Notes: a model not told the origin generated them from the letters alone. Counted from the stretch's first letter, positions 51,671-60,831 are shown. The stretch: 64,000 bases of DNA from Aquisphaera insulae (GCF_011064615.1 NZ_JAALJH010000057.1:1-64000); one strand, 5' to 3'. Made by a program: numbers and translations.

Positions 51671-54600
51671 TCAGGGCGACCCGGGCGGGACCGGTTTCAG
51701 CGCGATCGGGCCGACATCGAGCGGCGTCTCCGGCGGCCCGCCCGACGCGCCCGGGACGATCACCTGCACGTCCGCCTCCGCCAGCTTCGGGCCGGGTTGT
51801 CCGCTCGGCCCGACGGACGGGTTGTGCACCTCCGCCTTCAGGCGATAGCGGCCGGGCGGGACATCGTCGACCCGGAACGAGCCGTCGGGGCGGACGTTCG
51901 TGTCCACGTCGAGGAATGGCTGAGGTGAGTCGTCGGATCCGGAGGGAACTCGCACGAGTTGCTGCCCCTGGACCGAGAAGACGGCGGCCGGATCGACGCC
52001 GGGCGGGATGACGAAACGTCCGACCACGGGCCGGCCGCCGCCGCCGATGTCCACGTGAGCTGTCATGCCCGGTTCGGTCGTCTCGCGTCGCATGGCGAGC
52101 CGCGCGGATCCGAATCGCGAGCGGTCGAGGGGCCGCGATCGTGTGACCTCGACTCGCCCCGGGAGGACGCGCTCGAAGACGTACCGTCCGTGAGCGTCGG
52201 TCCGCGTGCTCTGGCCCTGGAGGCCTCGGAGGATGACCTCCTCGGCGCGGCCCTGCCGGACGAGCTCGAAGAGCGTGACCGTCTCGTCGGCCGCGGGCTT
52301 CGTGCCGATCGTCACGGTCCCCTCGACGCGGCTCCAGGGTTCGACCGTCAGCGTCATCGGGCGGCCCGGCTCCGCGTCGCTCTCGCGGACCTCCGCGAAG
52401 CCACTCGGATGGGTGACGAGCAGGTCGAACCCGCCGGCCTGGGGTGGGAAATGGAACGCGCCTCGGTCGTCGGTCGTGGATCGCGACGTGGAGCTTTGAC
52501 GGTGATCGTCGCGCGACCAGAGGACGACGGCCGCCCCGGCGAGCGGCCGACCGTCCCGGCCGTGCACCACGCCCGAAGGTCCGATGCCCGGCTCGAGCCT
52601 GGCATCGAAGACGGCCTCGCCTGCGGTGATGGAGAGCCGTCCCGAGGTCGCCGGCAAGTAGCCGTCGGCTTCGATGCGGACGGCCACGGCGGCGAGGTAG
52701 GGATGGGCGTACTCGATCTCGTAGGCGCCGTCGGTGAATTCACGCCTCGGTGTCTCCTGGGGCCACTCCGGAATCCTCCGGTCGGGCTCCCCGGGGAAGT
52801 CGTTGCGAAAATGGCCGTCCAGGATCGTGAATCGCGGTATCGGCCCGCCGGTCCTCGCGTCGGTGACCTTGCCGCGGACCCGGAGCGGCCGTTGCATCAC
52901 GATGTCGGCCGCCGGCTTGTCCGCCAGGACGCCGTCCCGGCTGAGCGGGGCGAAGCCCTCGCGGGAGAAGCCCAGCGTGATGGGCGCCGCCGGCGCGAAG
53001 TCCCAGGCGAAACGGCCGTCGGAGTCGGTCCTGCCCGCCCAGAGGTGCGGCCTGTAGCCCTTCCACAAGAGCACGGCATCGACGGTCACTCCCCGGAGCG
53101 GATTGCCTCGCGTGTCGACGACGCGGCCTGAGAGACGGTGTTTCGGACCGAGGCGGATTTCGATGGGCGTCTTCGCCGAGGCCGCGTCGACCTCCGTAAC
53201 CCCCTGGGAATGGCCCGGGGCCCGGGCGAGCAGGATCTCCGGCCCCGTGCGAAGCCGGACGCGGAAGCGACCCTCGGAATCGGTGAGGATGGGGAGTTGC
53301 ATTTCCTCCTTCCCCTCGCGTTCAGCGCGGCCCACCACGGCGCCGGTCAGCGGTCGTCCCGCCTCATCGAGCACGCGTCCGGAGACGAAAAAAACCTTGT
53401 CCAGGATGATCTCCGCGGAGCCGTCCCGGAAGCGATCGATCGCGGACTCGTTTCGCCCGTAATGCTGCATGGCCCCGAAGTAGCTCTCCTGCGAGGCGTG
53501 GACCGTGATGGAGGCGAGTCGGGGAGGAGCATCGTCGATTTGCCAGCGACCATTCGCGTCGGTCGTCGCGATCGCCGTGATCCACGAGTAGTCGTGGGCG
53601 TCATCGAGCTGGTTACTGGCCTCCACGGTCACGTCGGCCCCCGCGATCGGCTCGCCGCGACGGTTCCGGACGATCCCGCCGAGCGTCTCCCCCCGCTCCA
53701 GCTCCATCGTGTGCTCGGCCGGCAGGTCGGCCCGCGACGAGTGGGTCCACCTCACGGAGGATCGGAGGGCGTACCCTTTCTTTCGGACGTCGATGCGAAA
53801 CGCTCGGGGCAGGTTTGTGGGGAAGTCGATGCGGCCGAGGCCCTGCGCGTCGGTCCATTTCTCGGCCAGCAACCTGTTTCCATCGTAGAACCAGTATCGG
53901 TCGCTGGTGTCGGCGGTCACCTCGGCCCTGGCGCCCTCGACGGGCTTCCGGCCGTCGCGATCGACGACCCGGATCACCATCGTCCGGTTCGGGGCCTCCG
54001 CTCGGGGCGGAGCGATCGGGGCAGCGGCCGGCGCGATCCCGGGTGGATCGGCCGGCGCGGGGCGATCGGATCTCGCGGCCGCGCCGGCGACGATCGCCAC
54101 GGCGAGGACGCTCGTGATCGCGAATGCGGCTCGTCCCGCGGACCTCGCCGCCAGGATGCGGGCGGCGAGCGTGGCGGCGACGGTGGGCGTGCCGGGATTC
54201 GTCGCGAACGCCATCGCCGACCGGGCGACCGCCTCGGCCCAGCCGGCGTGGATCGTGATCGGCGGGACCAGGGCCGTCTCCAGCCCGGCACGGCGGAGGC
54301 GATCGCGGAGGCGCCTTCGTGCTCGCAGGAGCCGGCTCTGGAAGGTCCGCAGCGGGCAGCCCAGCCGTGCGGCGGCCTCGGCGTGGGAGAGTCCTTCCAG
54401 GTGACAGAGGACGATCGGCAGCCGGTCGATTTCGGGCAGCCGGTCGAGCTCGCGATGGAGGTCCTCGCGGGAGATCATCGACAGCACGGCATCCGAGGGT
54501 CCCTCGTCGGTGCCCTTGCCGGCTGCCCACCGTTGCTCGCGATGGCGCCGACGGTCGTTCTCGCGGCGGGCGCGGAGGGCCACGTGGCGGGCCGTGCCGT

Positions 54601-54898
54601 GGAGCCAGCTCGAGATCGAACCCCGGCGGCGGACGCCGCTGGCACGCCGGGCCAGGATCAGGAAGACGGCCTGCGAGGCATCCTCGGCCTCCTCCGCATG
54701 GCCGAGCACGTCCAGGCAGACGCGGCGGACTCTTGCCGCGTGACGGGCGACGATCGCCGCGAAGGCGGCCTCGGCGGCGGCCCGGTCGCCGTCCAGGAAG
54801 ACGTCGAGCAGTTGAGCATCGGTCTCGACGCCGAGCGTCCCCCAGTCGAACAACGACTGGATCGGTCCGTGCACGTCCATGAAAAAGCCCTTGGTCAT
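51671..54898 (-). CDS. Sigma-70 factor fused to carboxypeptidase-regulatory-like domains
   Basis: A 1075-residue fusion. Residues about 20-205 form an ECF sigma: region 2 (AEEAEDASQAVFLILA, SWLHGTARHVAL), region 4 (LEGLSHAEAAARLGCPLRTFQSRL). A single membrane helix (about 257-275, rich in Ala, Gly, Val) follows. The outer 780 residues are a string of carboxypeptidase-regulatory-like beta-sandwich repeats (motifs such as GGIVRNRRGEPIAGADVTV, SGRVVDTRGNPLRGV, GRVLDEAGRPLTGAVV). The ATG at 54898 is preferred, with AGGAGG eight bases upstream. The gene lies 107 bases downstream of a rhomboid protease gene, same strand. Confidence 0.9.
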   Translation of the reverse strand: MTKGFFMDVHGPIQSLFDWGTLGVETDAQLLDVFLDGDRAAAEAAFAAIVARHAARVRRVCLDVLGHAEEAEDASQAVFLILARRASGVRRRGSISSWLHGTARHVALRARRENDRRRHREQRWAAGKGTDEGPSDAVLSMISREDLHRELDRLPEIDRLPIVLCHLEGLSHAEAAARLGCPLRTFQSRLLRARRRLRDRLRRAGLETALVPPITIHAGWAEAVARSAMAFATNPGTPTVAATLAARILAARSAGRAAFAITSVLAVAIVAGAAARSDRPAPADPPGIAPAAAPIAPPRAEAPNRTMVIRVVDRDGRKPVEGARAEVTADTSDRYWFYDGNRLLAEKWTDAQGLGRIDFPTNLPRAFRIDVRKKGYALRSSVRWTHSSRADLPAEHTMELERGETLGGIVRNRRGEPIAGADVTVEASNQLDDAHDYSWITAIATTDANGRWQIDDAPPRLASITVHASQESYFGAMQHYGRNESAIDRFRDGSAEIILDKVFFVSGRVLDEAGRPLTGAVVGRAEREGKEEMQLPILTDSEGRFRVRLRTGPEILLARAPGHSQGVTEVDAASAKTPIEIRLGPKHRLSGRVVDTRGNPLRGVTVDAVLLWKGYRPHLWAGRTDSDGRFAWDFAPAAPITLGFSREGFAPLSRDGVLADKPAADIVMQRPLRVRGKVTDARTGGPIPRFTILDGHFRNDFPGEPDRRIPEWPQETPRREFTDGAYEIEYAHPYLAAVAVRIEADGYLPATSGRLSITAGEAVFDARLEPGIGPSGVVHGRDGRPLAGAAVVLWSRDDHRQSSTSRSTTDDRGAFHFPPQAGGFDLLVTHPSGFAEVRESDAEPGRPMTLTVEPWSRVEGTVTIGTKPAADETVTLFELVRQGRAEEVILRGLQGQSTRTDAHGRYVFERVLPGRVEVTRSRPLDRSRFGSARLAMRRETTEPGMTAHVDIGGGGRPVVGRFVIPPGVDPAAVFSVQGQQLVRVPSGSDDSPQPFLDVDTNVRPDGSFRVDDVPPGRYRLKAEVHNPSVGPSGQPGPKLAEADVQVIVPGASGGPPETPLDVGPIALKPVPPGSP

Positions 54899-55005
54899 CA
54901 CCCGGCCTCCTGCGCTTCCGTCGGCTCCCGGTCCCTGGAAGAGTAGTCCCCGCCGGGCAGTCGGACTGCGGCAGGCTTCTCCCGGGCGACCGAGGTCCCC
55001 TCCGC

Positions 55006-55815
55006 TCATCGCAGGTGCGGTAACCAGAGCATCGCCGTGCTCGCGAGGACACCCAGGGCGATCGCTCCCTGCAGGCGGGTGACGGGCGAGCGGGCCATCG
55101 CGCGGCGGTCGGTCAGGATGGCGGGGGGGAGCAATGCGCCAAGGATCAGGCCGCCGAGCAGGCCGCCCAGGTGGCAGGCGTTGGAGACGATCGGGCTCAG
55201 CAGCCCCAGGGCAAGGGTGTAGACGGCCCAGATGGCCAGCACGATCCCCACGCGATGGTCGCGGATCTCGATCCGCCTTCGCCGCACGTAGACGAGCGAG
55301 ATCAACGCCCCCGCCAGGCCGAAGATCGCCCCCGAGGCGCCGACGGTCGGCACCTCGGTCGTCATCGTCAGCAGGCCGCCGGTCAGGCAGGCGGCCATGT
55401 AGAGGAGCAGGAATGGCTGCACCCCGAAGGCGTGCTCGCAGGCCATGCCCAGGATGTAGAGCAGCCCCATGTTGCCCAGCAGGTGCTCGATGTTCGCGTG
55501 CATGAAGGCCCCGGACACCAGCCGCCAGGCCTGCCCCTCCAGGATCTCATCCCGGTGCGTCGCGCCGGTGTCGATCACCCGGCCCACGTTCTCCAGCCCG
55601 CCGATCTGGACCTGCCGACCGTAGGCGAACAGGCAGGCCAGGATCAGCAGGATCGTCACCTTGGGGAAGGCGCTGATGCCCGCTTCCAGGTCGACGCGTT
55701 CCTGGTGGAGCATCTCCTCCCCGATGACGGGAATGTCCTCGTCTCCGTTGTCGACGGACGAGCCGGGAATCGAGAAGCCCGGGGCGAACGGGGCGGGCGC
55801 GGGCACGAGGATCAT
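55006..55815 (-). CDS. Rhomboid-family intramembrane serine protease
   Basis: A 269-residue membrane protease. Catalytic Ser is in GASGAIFG and His in SNACHLGG, giving the Ser-His dyad; the WRLVSGAFMHANIEHLLGNM segment is the family's conserved L1/TM2 region. About six to seven helices are seen, after an N-terminal cytoplasmic tail of about 50 residues. AAGGA precedes the ATG by nine bases. It is followed after 107 bases by the sigma-carboxypeptidase-regulatory fusion gene. Rhomboids cut helices rich in small residues, which fits the Ala/Gly-rich helix of that sigma factor; a substrate relationship is inferred only. Confidence 0.93.
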   Translation of the reverse strand: MILVPAPAPFAPGFSIPGSSVDNGDEDIPVIGEEMLHQERVDLEAGISAFPKVTILLILACLFAYGRQVQIGGLENVGRVIDTGATHRDEILEGQAWRLVSGAFMHANIEHLLGNMGLLYILGMACEHAFGVQPFLLLYMAACLTGGLLTMTTEVPTVGASGAIFGLAGALISLVYVRRRRIEIRDHRVGIVLAIWAVYTLALGLLSPIVSNACHLGGLLGGLILGALLPPAILTDRRAMARSPVTRLQGAIALGVLASTAMLWLPHLR

Positions 55816-55859
55816 GGCGAGACGTCCTTCGGGTGGTCGTCAGCCGGCCGATCGCATCA

Positions 55860-56801
55860 TCAGCGATGCTCGCCGGTGTCCAGCAGTACGCCGAGCGCGA
55901 CGGCCATCCGGCGATCGAAGGCCCGCCCTCGGTCGCGGCTCAGGTCGAGCACGTAGCGATCGAAGAGCGTAAGCTTGCGGTTGAACTCACCGATGGGCCG
56001 CTCCTGGCCGTCGGCCGCGGATGCCGGCGTCATCAGGACGAAGTTCGTGCGCAGCATCCCGAACATGGGCCCGAGGAACCGGCGAAGGAGCGAGAGGATC
56101 AGCGAATCCTCGCGGGCGATCAGGATTCTCCGGCCCTCGGCGTCCTTGACCAGCCAGCGCTTGCGGAAGAAGTTGTACAGGTAGTTCTTCTCCATCCGGC
56201 AGAGGAACTGGCCGTCGGGCGTGAGGACCGTGTACGTGGCCGTGATTGGGGCCCACTTCTGATCCTGGAGCACGTCCAGGAGCCGCTCCGAGCGGGACTC
56301 GTCGGAATAGAAGTGGATATGCCGGCGGGGCGAAAGGCGGATCCCCAGCGCGAAGGCGAAGCCGATTCCCAGGGCCAGGAAGGTCACCGCCAGGATGGCG
56401 CCGATCACCTGGTTCCCCATGGCCTCGCCGATCGTGATGCCGGCGAGGAAGCCGAGCGAGAGGCCCACGATCGCGACGATTCCCGCCAGCAGCGCGACCC
56501 CGAGGCTCTTCAAGACGTGCGAGGGACGTTCCACGAAGAGGATCGGCCGCTGCTGCTCGTCGGTGACGACATAGCGGGCGTCGATGGTCATGAGCTTCTG
56601 GCGGAGCAGGAACCGATCGCGGTTGAACGCGGGATGGAGGCCGTCGTCGGTCTCCCAGGACTCCTCGAATCCCTCCGCCGGCGTGACCGCCGGGACGAGC
56701 TGGACTTCCTGGCAGCCCGGGCAGCGGACCTTGCGGCCGGCATATTCCTCCTTGAGCTGGTACGACCGACCGCAGGTTGAGCAGACGAGACTGATGGGCA
56801 T
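55860..56801 (-). CDS. Zinc-ribbon membrane protein with scramblase/LURP-like domain
   Basis: A 313-residue protein. A zinc ribbon (CSTCGRSYQLKEEYAG, then CPGC; about 7-30) opens it. After a linker, the region RDRFLLRQKL with DARYVVTDEQQRPILFVER resembles the beginning of phospholipid-scramblase-related/LURP-one proteins. It is interrupted by two membrane helices (about 95-145), and the rest continues in DGQFLCRMEKNYLYNFFRKRWLVKD. No role is assigned for bacterial forms. The ATG at 56801 has GGAG six bases upstream. It lies just upstream of the rhomboid gene, same strand (44 bases), so it may be part of the same transcript. Confidence 0.75.
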   Translation of the reverse strand: MPISLVCSTCGRSYQLKEEYAGRKVRCPGCQEVQLVPAVTPAEGFEESWETDDGLHPAFNRDRFLLRQKLMTIDARYVVTDEQQRPILFVERPSHVLKSLGVALLAGIVAIVGLSLGFLAGITIGEAMGNQVIGAILAVTFLALGIGFAFALGIRLSPRRHIHFYSDESRSERLLDVLQDQKWAPITATYTVLTPDGQFLCRMEKNYLYNFFRKRWLVKDAEGRRILIAREDSLILSLLRRFLGPMFGMLRTNFVLMTPASAADGQERPIGEFNRKLTLFDRYVLDLSRDRGRAFDRRMAVALGVLLDTGEHR

Positions 56802-56927
56802 CCGATTCTCCGAAAGGCGCCGCGGCACGCGTGGCTGCCGTGGCCCGCGGGGTTTCCTCGGCAACGATGCGGCCACCATCGTGGTGGAGGCGTCAGAGTC
56901 GGATGATGGGTTTCACGCCGCCCGAAG

Positions 56928-57362
56928 TCAAGATGCTAACTCTGCGCGGATGGCGGTGGCGAGGCGGGCGGCTTCCTCGGGCGTGGTCCTGCCCTGGGGC
57001 CAGGGCCAGTGGATCGGGTCGCCCGGGGATCGGGGGATGATGTGGTAGTGGACGTGGTCCACCGTCTGGCCGGCGACGCGGCCGAGGTTGACGACCACGT
57101 TCGCACCCTCGGCGTTCGTCGCCGCCTTGATGGCCCGACAGAGGCGTGGGAGGAGCTCGCCGCAGTGGGCGGCAAGCTCGTCCGGCAGCTCGGCCAGATT
57201 TGCGTGATGGTCGCGCGGGACCAGCAGCGTGTGCCCCGGATTGAGCGGAAAGGCGTCCAGGAAGGCGACGGCCCGGTCCGTCTCCAGCACCCGCGTCGAG
57301 GGGATCGACCCGGCGAGGATCTTGCAGAAGATGCAGGCGGGATCGGAAATCGATTCGGCCAT
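56928..57362 (-). CDS. HIT-family nucleotide-binding protein
   Basis: A 144-residue HIT protein. The motif HVHYHIIPR carries the three catalytic/binding His, and CIFCKI near the N-terminus with a further His (DHHANL) suggests a zinc site as in Hint-type proteins. They hydrolyse or bind purine nucleotide conjugates such as AMP-lysine. The ATG at 57362 was selected because it gives the usual family start (AESISDPACIFCKI). It lies 197 bases after the alpha ribosomal operon, same strand. Confidence 0.93.
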   Translation of the reverse strand: MAESISDPACIFCKILAGSIPSTRVLETDRAVAFLDAFPLNPGHTLLVPRDHHANLAELPDELAAHCGELLPRLCRAIKAATNAEGANVVVNLGRVAGQTVDHVHYHIIPRSPGDPIHWPWPQGRTTPEEAARLATAIRAELAS

Positions 57363-57559
57363 GACGGAAGGCCCTCGGTCAACCTCGCGGGCGGAGCCAG
57401 GAGGATGAGGGACAGGGGCGATCGCACCCGCGTGTGGAAACCACGGAGGTCGCGGCGTGTCCGCGCCGCGACCGACGCACCTCACGCTTCAACCTGCCCC
57501 CTCTTCCCCTTCTTCTCCGTGCCTCCGTGCCTCTGTGGTTCGTCCGTCTTCCTCTGCCC
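57363..57559. other. Intergenic gap with pyrimidine tract and CCGTGCC repeat
   Basis: The gap between rplQ and the HIT gene contains a C/T-rich tract (57496-57518) directly followed by CTCCGTGCCTCCGTGCC and CTGTGGTTCGTCCGTCTTCC. This order (pyrimidine run, CCGTG units, GTGGT, TCCGTCTTCC) parallels the right arm near 32150-32223. Confidence 0.45.
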
Positions 57560-57970
57560 TCAGTTCGAGGCGACGACGGCGGGCTTGGCCGGGGCCTTGA
57601 TCTTGTCCTTCTCGCCCAGGAGGGTGATCACGGCCATGGGGGCCGCGTCGCCCTGGCGGACCTTGGCGAGCTTGTAGATGCGGGTGTAGCCCCCGGAGCG
57701 GCCCTTGAAGGTGGGGCCGATCTCGTGGAAGAGCTTGTAGGTGACCTGCTTGCTGGTGAGCACGGCGAGGCAGCGGCGGAACTTGTTCAGGTCCCAGCCG
57801 TTCTTCGCCAGGGTGATCAGCTTCTCGACGTAGGGCTGGACTTCCTTGGCCTTGGGGAGCGTCGTGCGGATCTTGCCGTGCTCGAGGACCGAGGTCGCCA
57901 GGTTGCGCAGGAGCATCCGGCGGTGCTCCGGCGATCGCTTGAATTTCCGGCCGGCTTTCTGGTGGCGCAT
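57560..57970 (-). CDS. rplQ: 50S ribosomal protein L17
   Basis: A 136-residue protein with the L17 signature: MRHQKAGRKFKRSPEHRRM, LATSVLEHGKIRTTLPKAKE. It is a component of the large subunit near the exit tunnel. A C-terminal Ala/Lys-rich extension follows ITLLGEKD. It is the last gene of the alpha operon, 80 bases downstream of rpoA. Confidence 0.98.
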   Translation of the reverse strand: MRHQKAGRKFKRSPEHRRMLLRNLATSVLEHGKIRTTLPKAKEVQPYVEKLITLAKNGWDLNKFRRCLAVLTSKQVTYKLFHEIGPTFKGRSGGYTRIYKLAKVRQGDAAPMAVITLLGEKDKIKAPAKPAVVASN

Positions 57971-58050
57971 GGTTCTCTCGTCAGTTCTCGGTTCGACTTG
58001 TCGGATCGGGCCCCGCGGTCATTCGCCGGGGCCCGGGCTAACCTCCGACC

Positions 58051-59046
58051 TCAGCCCTTGGGCGGGACGTTCATGCCCAGGTCGAGGCCGATCTCGTGGA
58101 GCTTGGCGCGGACCTCCTTGAGGGTGGTCTCGCCGAAGTTGCGGACGTTCAGGAGCTGGTCCTCGGACCGGCTGACCAGGTGGCGGACCGTGGTGATGCC
58201 CTCGCTCTCCAGGCAGTTGGTCGCGCGGACGGAGAGCTCGAGCTCGGCGAGGCTCATGTCGAGCTTGCGCTCGAGCTCGGCGTCGATCGGGGCGTGCTGA
58301 CCGCCGTCGTGGCCGGAGGAGTCGGCCGAGAGGCCCGGGCCCGGCTCGTTGTACTGGACGAACGGGTTGAGGTGCTTGCGGAGGATCTTGGCCGCCTCCA
58401 CGAGCGCCATCTCGGGGCCGAGGACGCCGGTGGTCCAGATCCGGAGGACCAGCTTCTCGTAGTTGGTCCGCTGGCCGACGCGGGTGTTCTGGACGTCGTA
58501 CTCGACGCGCTGGACCGGGCTGAAGCTGGCGTCGACGGGGATCTCGCCGATCTCGATCTCGTCGGTGTGGCCCTCGGCGGCGGTCCGGTAGCCGCGGCCG
58601 TTCTCGACGGTCATGTCCATGTGGAACGCGACGTCGTCGGTGAGCGTGCAGAGGATGTGGTCGGGGTTGATGATCTCCACCGACTCGTCGTGGACGATGT
58701 CCGAGGCGGTGACCACGCCGCGGCGGTCGCGGTCGATCCGGATGGTCCGGTTCGAGTCGGAGTGGTTCTTGACGACCAGGAGCTTGACGTTGAGGACCAG
58801 GTCGGTGATGTCGTCGACCATGCCGGGGATCGACGAGAACTCGTGCTGGACGCCCTGGATCTTGATCTTGGTGATGGCGGATCCCTCCAGGCTGGAGAGG
58901 AGGATCCGGCGCAGGCTGTTGCCGACGGTGTTCCCGAAGCCGCGCTCGAAGGGCTCGACGTGGAACTCGCCGTAGGTGTCGGTCAGGTTCTCGCGGTTGC
59001 AGATGACGCGGCTGGGCAGCTCGAGGCCTCGCCAACGGATACGCAT
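58051..59046 (-). CDS. rpoA: DNA-directed RNA polymerase subunit alpha
   Basis: A 331-residue alpha subunit. The N-terminal dimerization domain has FERGFGNTVGNSLRRILLSS and GVQHEFSSIPGM; the alpha-CTD has ATNCLESEGI, SEDQLLNVRNFGETTLKEV for UP-element and activator binding. The full length and all landmarks are present. Between domains is a short Gly/His-rich stretch. Located between rpsD and rplQ as is typical for bacteria. Confidence 0.98.
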   Translation of the reverse strand: MRIRWRGLELPSRVICNRENLTDTYGEFHVEPFERGFGNTVGNSLRRILLSSLEGSAITKIKIQGVQHEFSSIPGMVDDITDLVLNVKLLVVKNHSDSNRTIRIDRDRRGVVTASDIVHDESVEIINPDHILCTLTDDVAFHMDMTVENGRGYRTAAEGHTDEIEIGEIPVDASFSPVQRVEYDVQNTRVGQRTNYEKLVLRIWTTGVLGPEMALVEAAKILRKHLNPFVQYNEPGPGLSADSSGHDGGQHAPIDAELERKLDMSLAELELSVRATNCLESEGITTVRHLVSRSEDQLLNVRNFGETTLKEVRAKLHEIGLDLGMNVPPKG

Positions 59047-59188
59047 CAGGGTGTCCCCAAAAGGGCCGGTCGGTGCGGGTCGGGCTGGACGGAACGGGAC
59101 AGGACAGGAACGGGGCAGGCCGGGTTGGTCCGGGGCGCTCGGCCGCGCGTCCCGGGCTCCCCGGCCCCTGGCCTTGACGGGTTGTTTC

Positions 59189-59815
59189 TCAGCGGCTGAG
59201 CAACTCGACGATCAACTGGGGCGTGACCGGGAGGCCGATGTCCTGGGTGGAGGGCATCCGGGAGACGCGGCCCTCGGGGGGCTCGGAGCTGATCCGGTCG
59301 AGCCAGTCGGGCACGGGCGGCGTGCCCTCGCCGACGTTGGTGGCGATCAGCTTGCGGGAGTGCTCCCGGTCCTTGATGGCGATCTGGTCGCCCGGCTTGA
59401 CCAGGTAGCTGGGGATGTCCAGCTTCTTGCCGTTGACCAGGATGTGGCCGTGGCGGATGACCTGGCGGGCCTGGGGGCGGCTGACGGCGAAGCCCAGCCG
59501 GGTGACGACGTTGTCGAGCCGCCGCTCGAGCAGCGACATGAGGGCGTCGCCCGTGTTGCCGGCCTTGCGGTTGGCCTCGTAGAAGTACTTGCGGAACTGG
59601 CGCTCGAAGATGCCGTAGAACCGCTTGACCTTCTGCTTCTCGCGGAGGCGGATGGCGTACTCGCTGGCCTTGCCCCGGCGGAACTGATGCATGCCCGGCA
59701 TCCCCTCGCGGCGATCGACGGCGCACTTGGGGGTATCGCACCGCGTCCCCTTGAGGAACAGTTTCGTCCCCTCGCGGCGGCAGAGCCGGCAGACCGGACC
59801 CGTATGACGTCCCAT
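59189..59815 (-). CDS. rpsD: 30S ribosomal protein S4
   Basis: A 208-residue S4 protein. Its N-terminal part has four Cys (CRLC, RCDTPKC), the zinc-binding form of S4. The S4 RNA-binding domain follows (LERRLDNVVTRLGFAVSRPQAR, HGHILVNGKKLDIPSY). S4 starts small-subunit assembly and in many bacteria represses the alpha operon. The gene lies 90 bases after rpsK. Confidence 0.98.
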   Translation of the reverse strand: MGRHTGPVCRLCRREGTKLFLKGTRCDTPKCAVDRREGMPGMHQFRRGKASEYAIRLREKQKVKRFYGIFERQFRKYFYEANRKAGNTGDALMSLLERRLDNVVTRLGFAVSRPQARQVIRHGHILVNGKKLDIPSYLVKPGDQIAIKDREHSRKLIATNVGEGTPPVPDWLDRISSEPPEGRVSRMPSTQDIGLPVTPQLIVELLSR

Positions 59816-59905
59816 GGTTAAATCCGCATTCCTCGGTCGAGTCGTGATCGATTCGTGTTCGTGTACATCCGGTGTCGAGACGGCGTCGCGGCGGGCGTGC
59901 CGCGC

Positions 59906-60286
59906 TCAGACGCGGCGCTTCTTGGGGGGCCGGCAGCCGTTGTGGGGCAGCGGGGTGACGTCCTCGATGGCCTTGATCGACAGGCCGGAGGCCTGGATGG
60001 CCGTGATCGCGGACTCCCGCCCGGAGCCCGGGCCCTTGACCTTCACTTCCACTTCCTTGACGCCATACTTCGTCGCCGTGGCGGCGGCCGTCTCGGCGGC
60101 GCGCTGGGCGGCGAACGGCGTGCTCTTGCGGCTCCCCTTGAAGCCGACGGTCCCGGACGAGGCCCAGCACAACGCATCGCCGTTGGGGTCGGTGATCGTC
60201 ACCGTCGTGTTGTTGAACGTCGCCTTGATGTGCACGACCGCGCGGCTGACGTTGCGTCGCGTCTTCCTCTTCTTGGCCTTGGCCAC
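59906..60286 (-). CDS. rpsK: 30S ribosomal protein S11
   Basis: A 126-residue S11 protein: AVVHIKATFNNTTVTITD, GFKGSRKSTPFAAQ, VKGPGSGRESAITA and the C-terminal PLPHNGCRPPKKRRV are all diagnostic. The 161-base gap before it is long for a gene within an operon and includes a TATAAC on the minus strand (60340s), but no matching -35 was found. Confidence 0.98.
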   Translation of the reverse strand: MAKAKKRKTRRNVSRAVVHIKATFNNTTVTITDPNGDALCWASSGTVGFKGSRKSTPFAAQRAAETAAATATKYGVKEVEVKVKGPGSGRESAITAIQASGLSIKAIEDVTPLPHNGCRPPKKRRV

Positions 60287-60447
60287 GGCTCCGTTGCTCC
60301 TGAATCAATCGATCGGTCGGATGTTCGAGTTCAACAAGCGTTATATTGGACGAGGTTGAGCAGTCCCGGCCCGGCCCGATGGCGACCGCGACGGCCATGG
60401 CCTCGCGTGGAGGCGAGCATGGGCCGTCGGGCTGTCGTCGGATCGGA

Positions 60448-60831
60448 TCAGCGCATCTCCTTGACGCCCTTCTTGCCGGCGACGGTCTTCCGCGGGCCCT
60501 TGCGGGTGCGGGCGTTCGTCCGGGTCCGCTGGCCGCGGACGGGCAGGCCCTTGCGGTGCCGGAGCCCCCGGTAGCAGCCGATCTCGCGGAGCCGGCCGAT
60601 GTTCTGCTGGATCTGGCGGCGGAGCTGGCCTTCCACCGTGTACTCGTTGTCCAGGAGCGCCGCGAGCTTGGCCAGCTCGTCCTCGCTCAGCTCCCGGGCC
60701 GGCTTGGCCGGATCGACGCCGGCCCGCTCGCACAACTGGTGGGCCAGGAACGGACCGATCCCGTAGATGTAGCGCAGCGAGATCTCCGTGCGCTTGTCGT
60801 TCGGAATGTCGACACCGAGAATACGAGGCAT
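60448..60831 (-). CDS. rpsM: 30S ribosomal protein S13
   Basis: A 127-residue S13 protein: starts MPRILGVDIPNDKR, then SLRYIYGIG, GCYRGLRHRKGLPVRGQRTRTNARTRKG. The ATG at 60831 gives the standard S13 start although the frame extends upstream. It lies 214 bases after rpmJ, a long gap. Confidence 0.98.
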   Translation of the reverse strand: MPRILGVDIPNDKRTEISLRYIYGIGPFLAHQLCERAGVDPAKPARELSEDELAKLAALLDNEYTVEGQLRRQIQQNIGRLREIGCYRGLRHRKGLPVRGQRTRTNARTRKGPRKTVAGKKGVKEMR

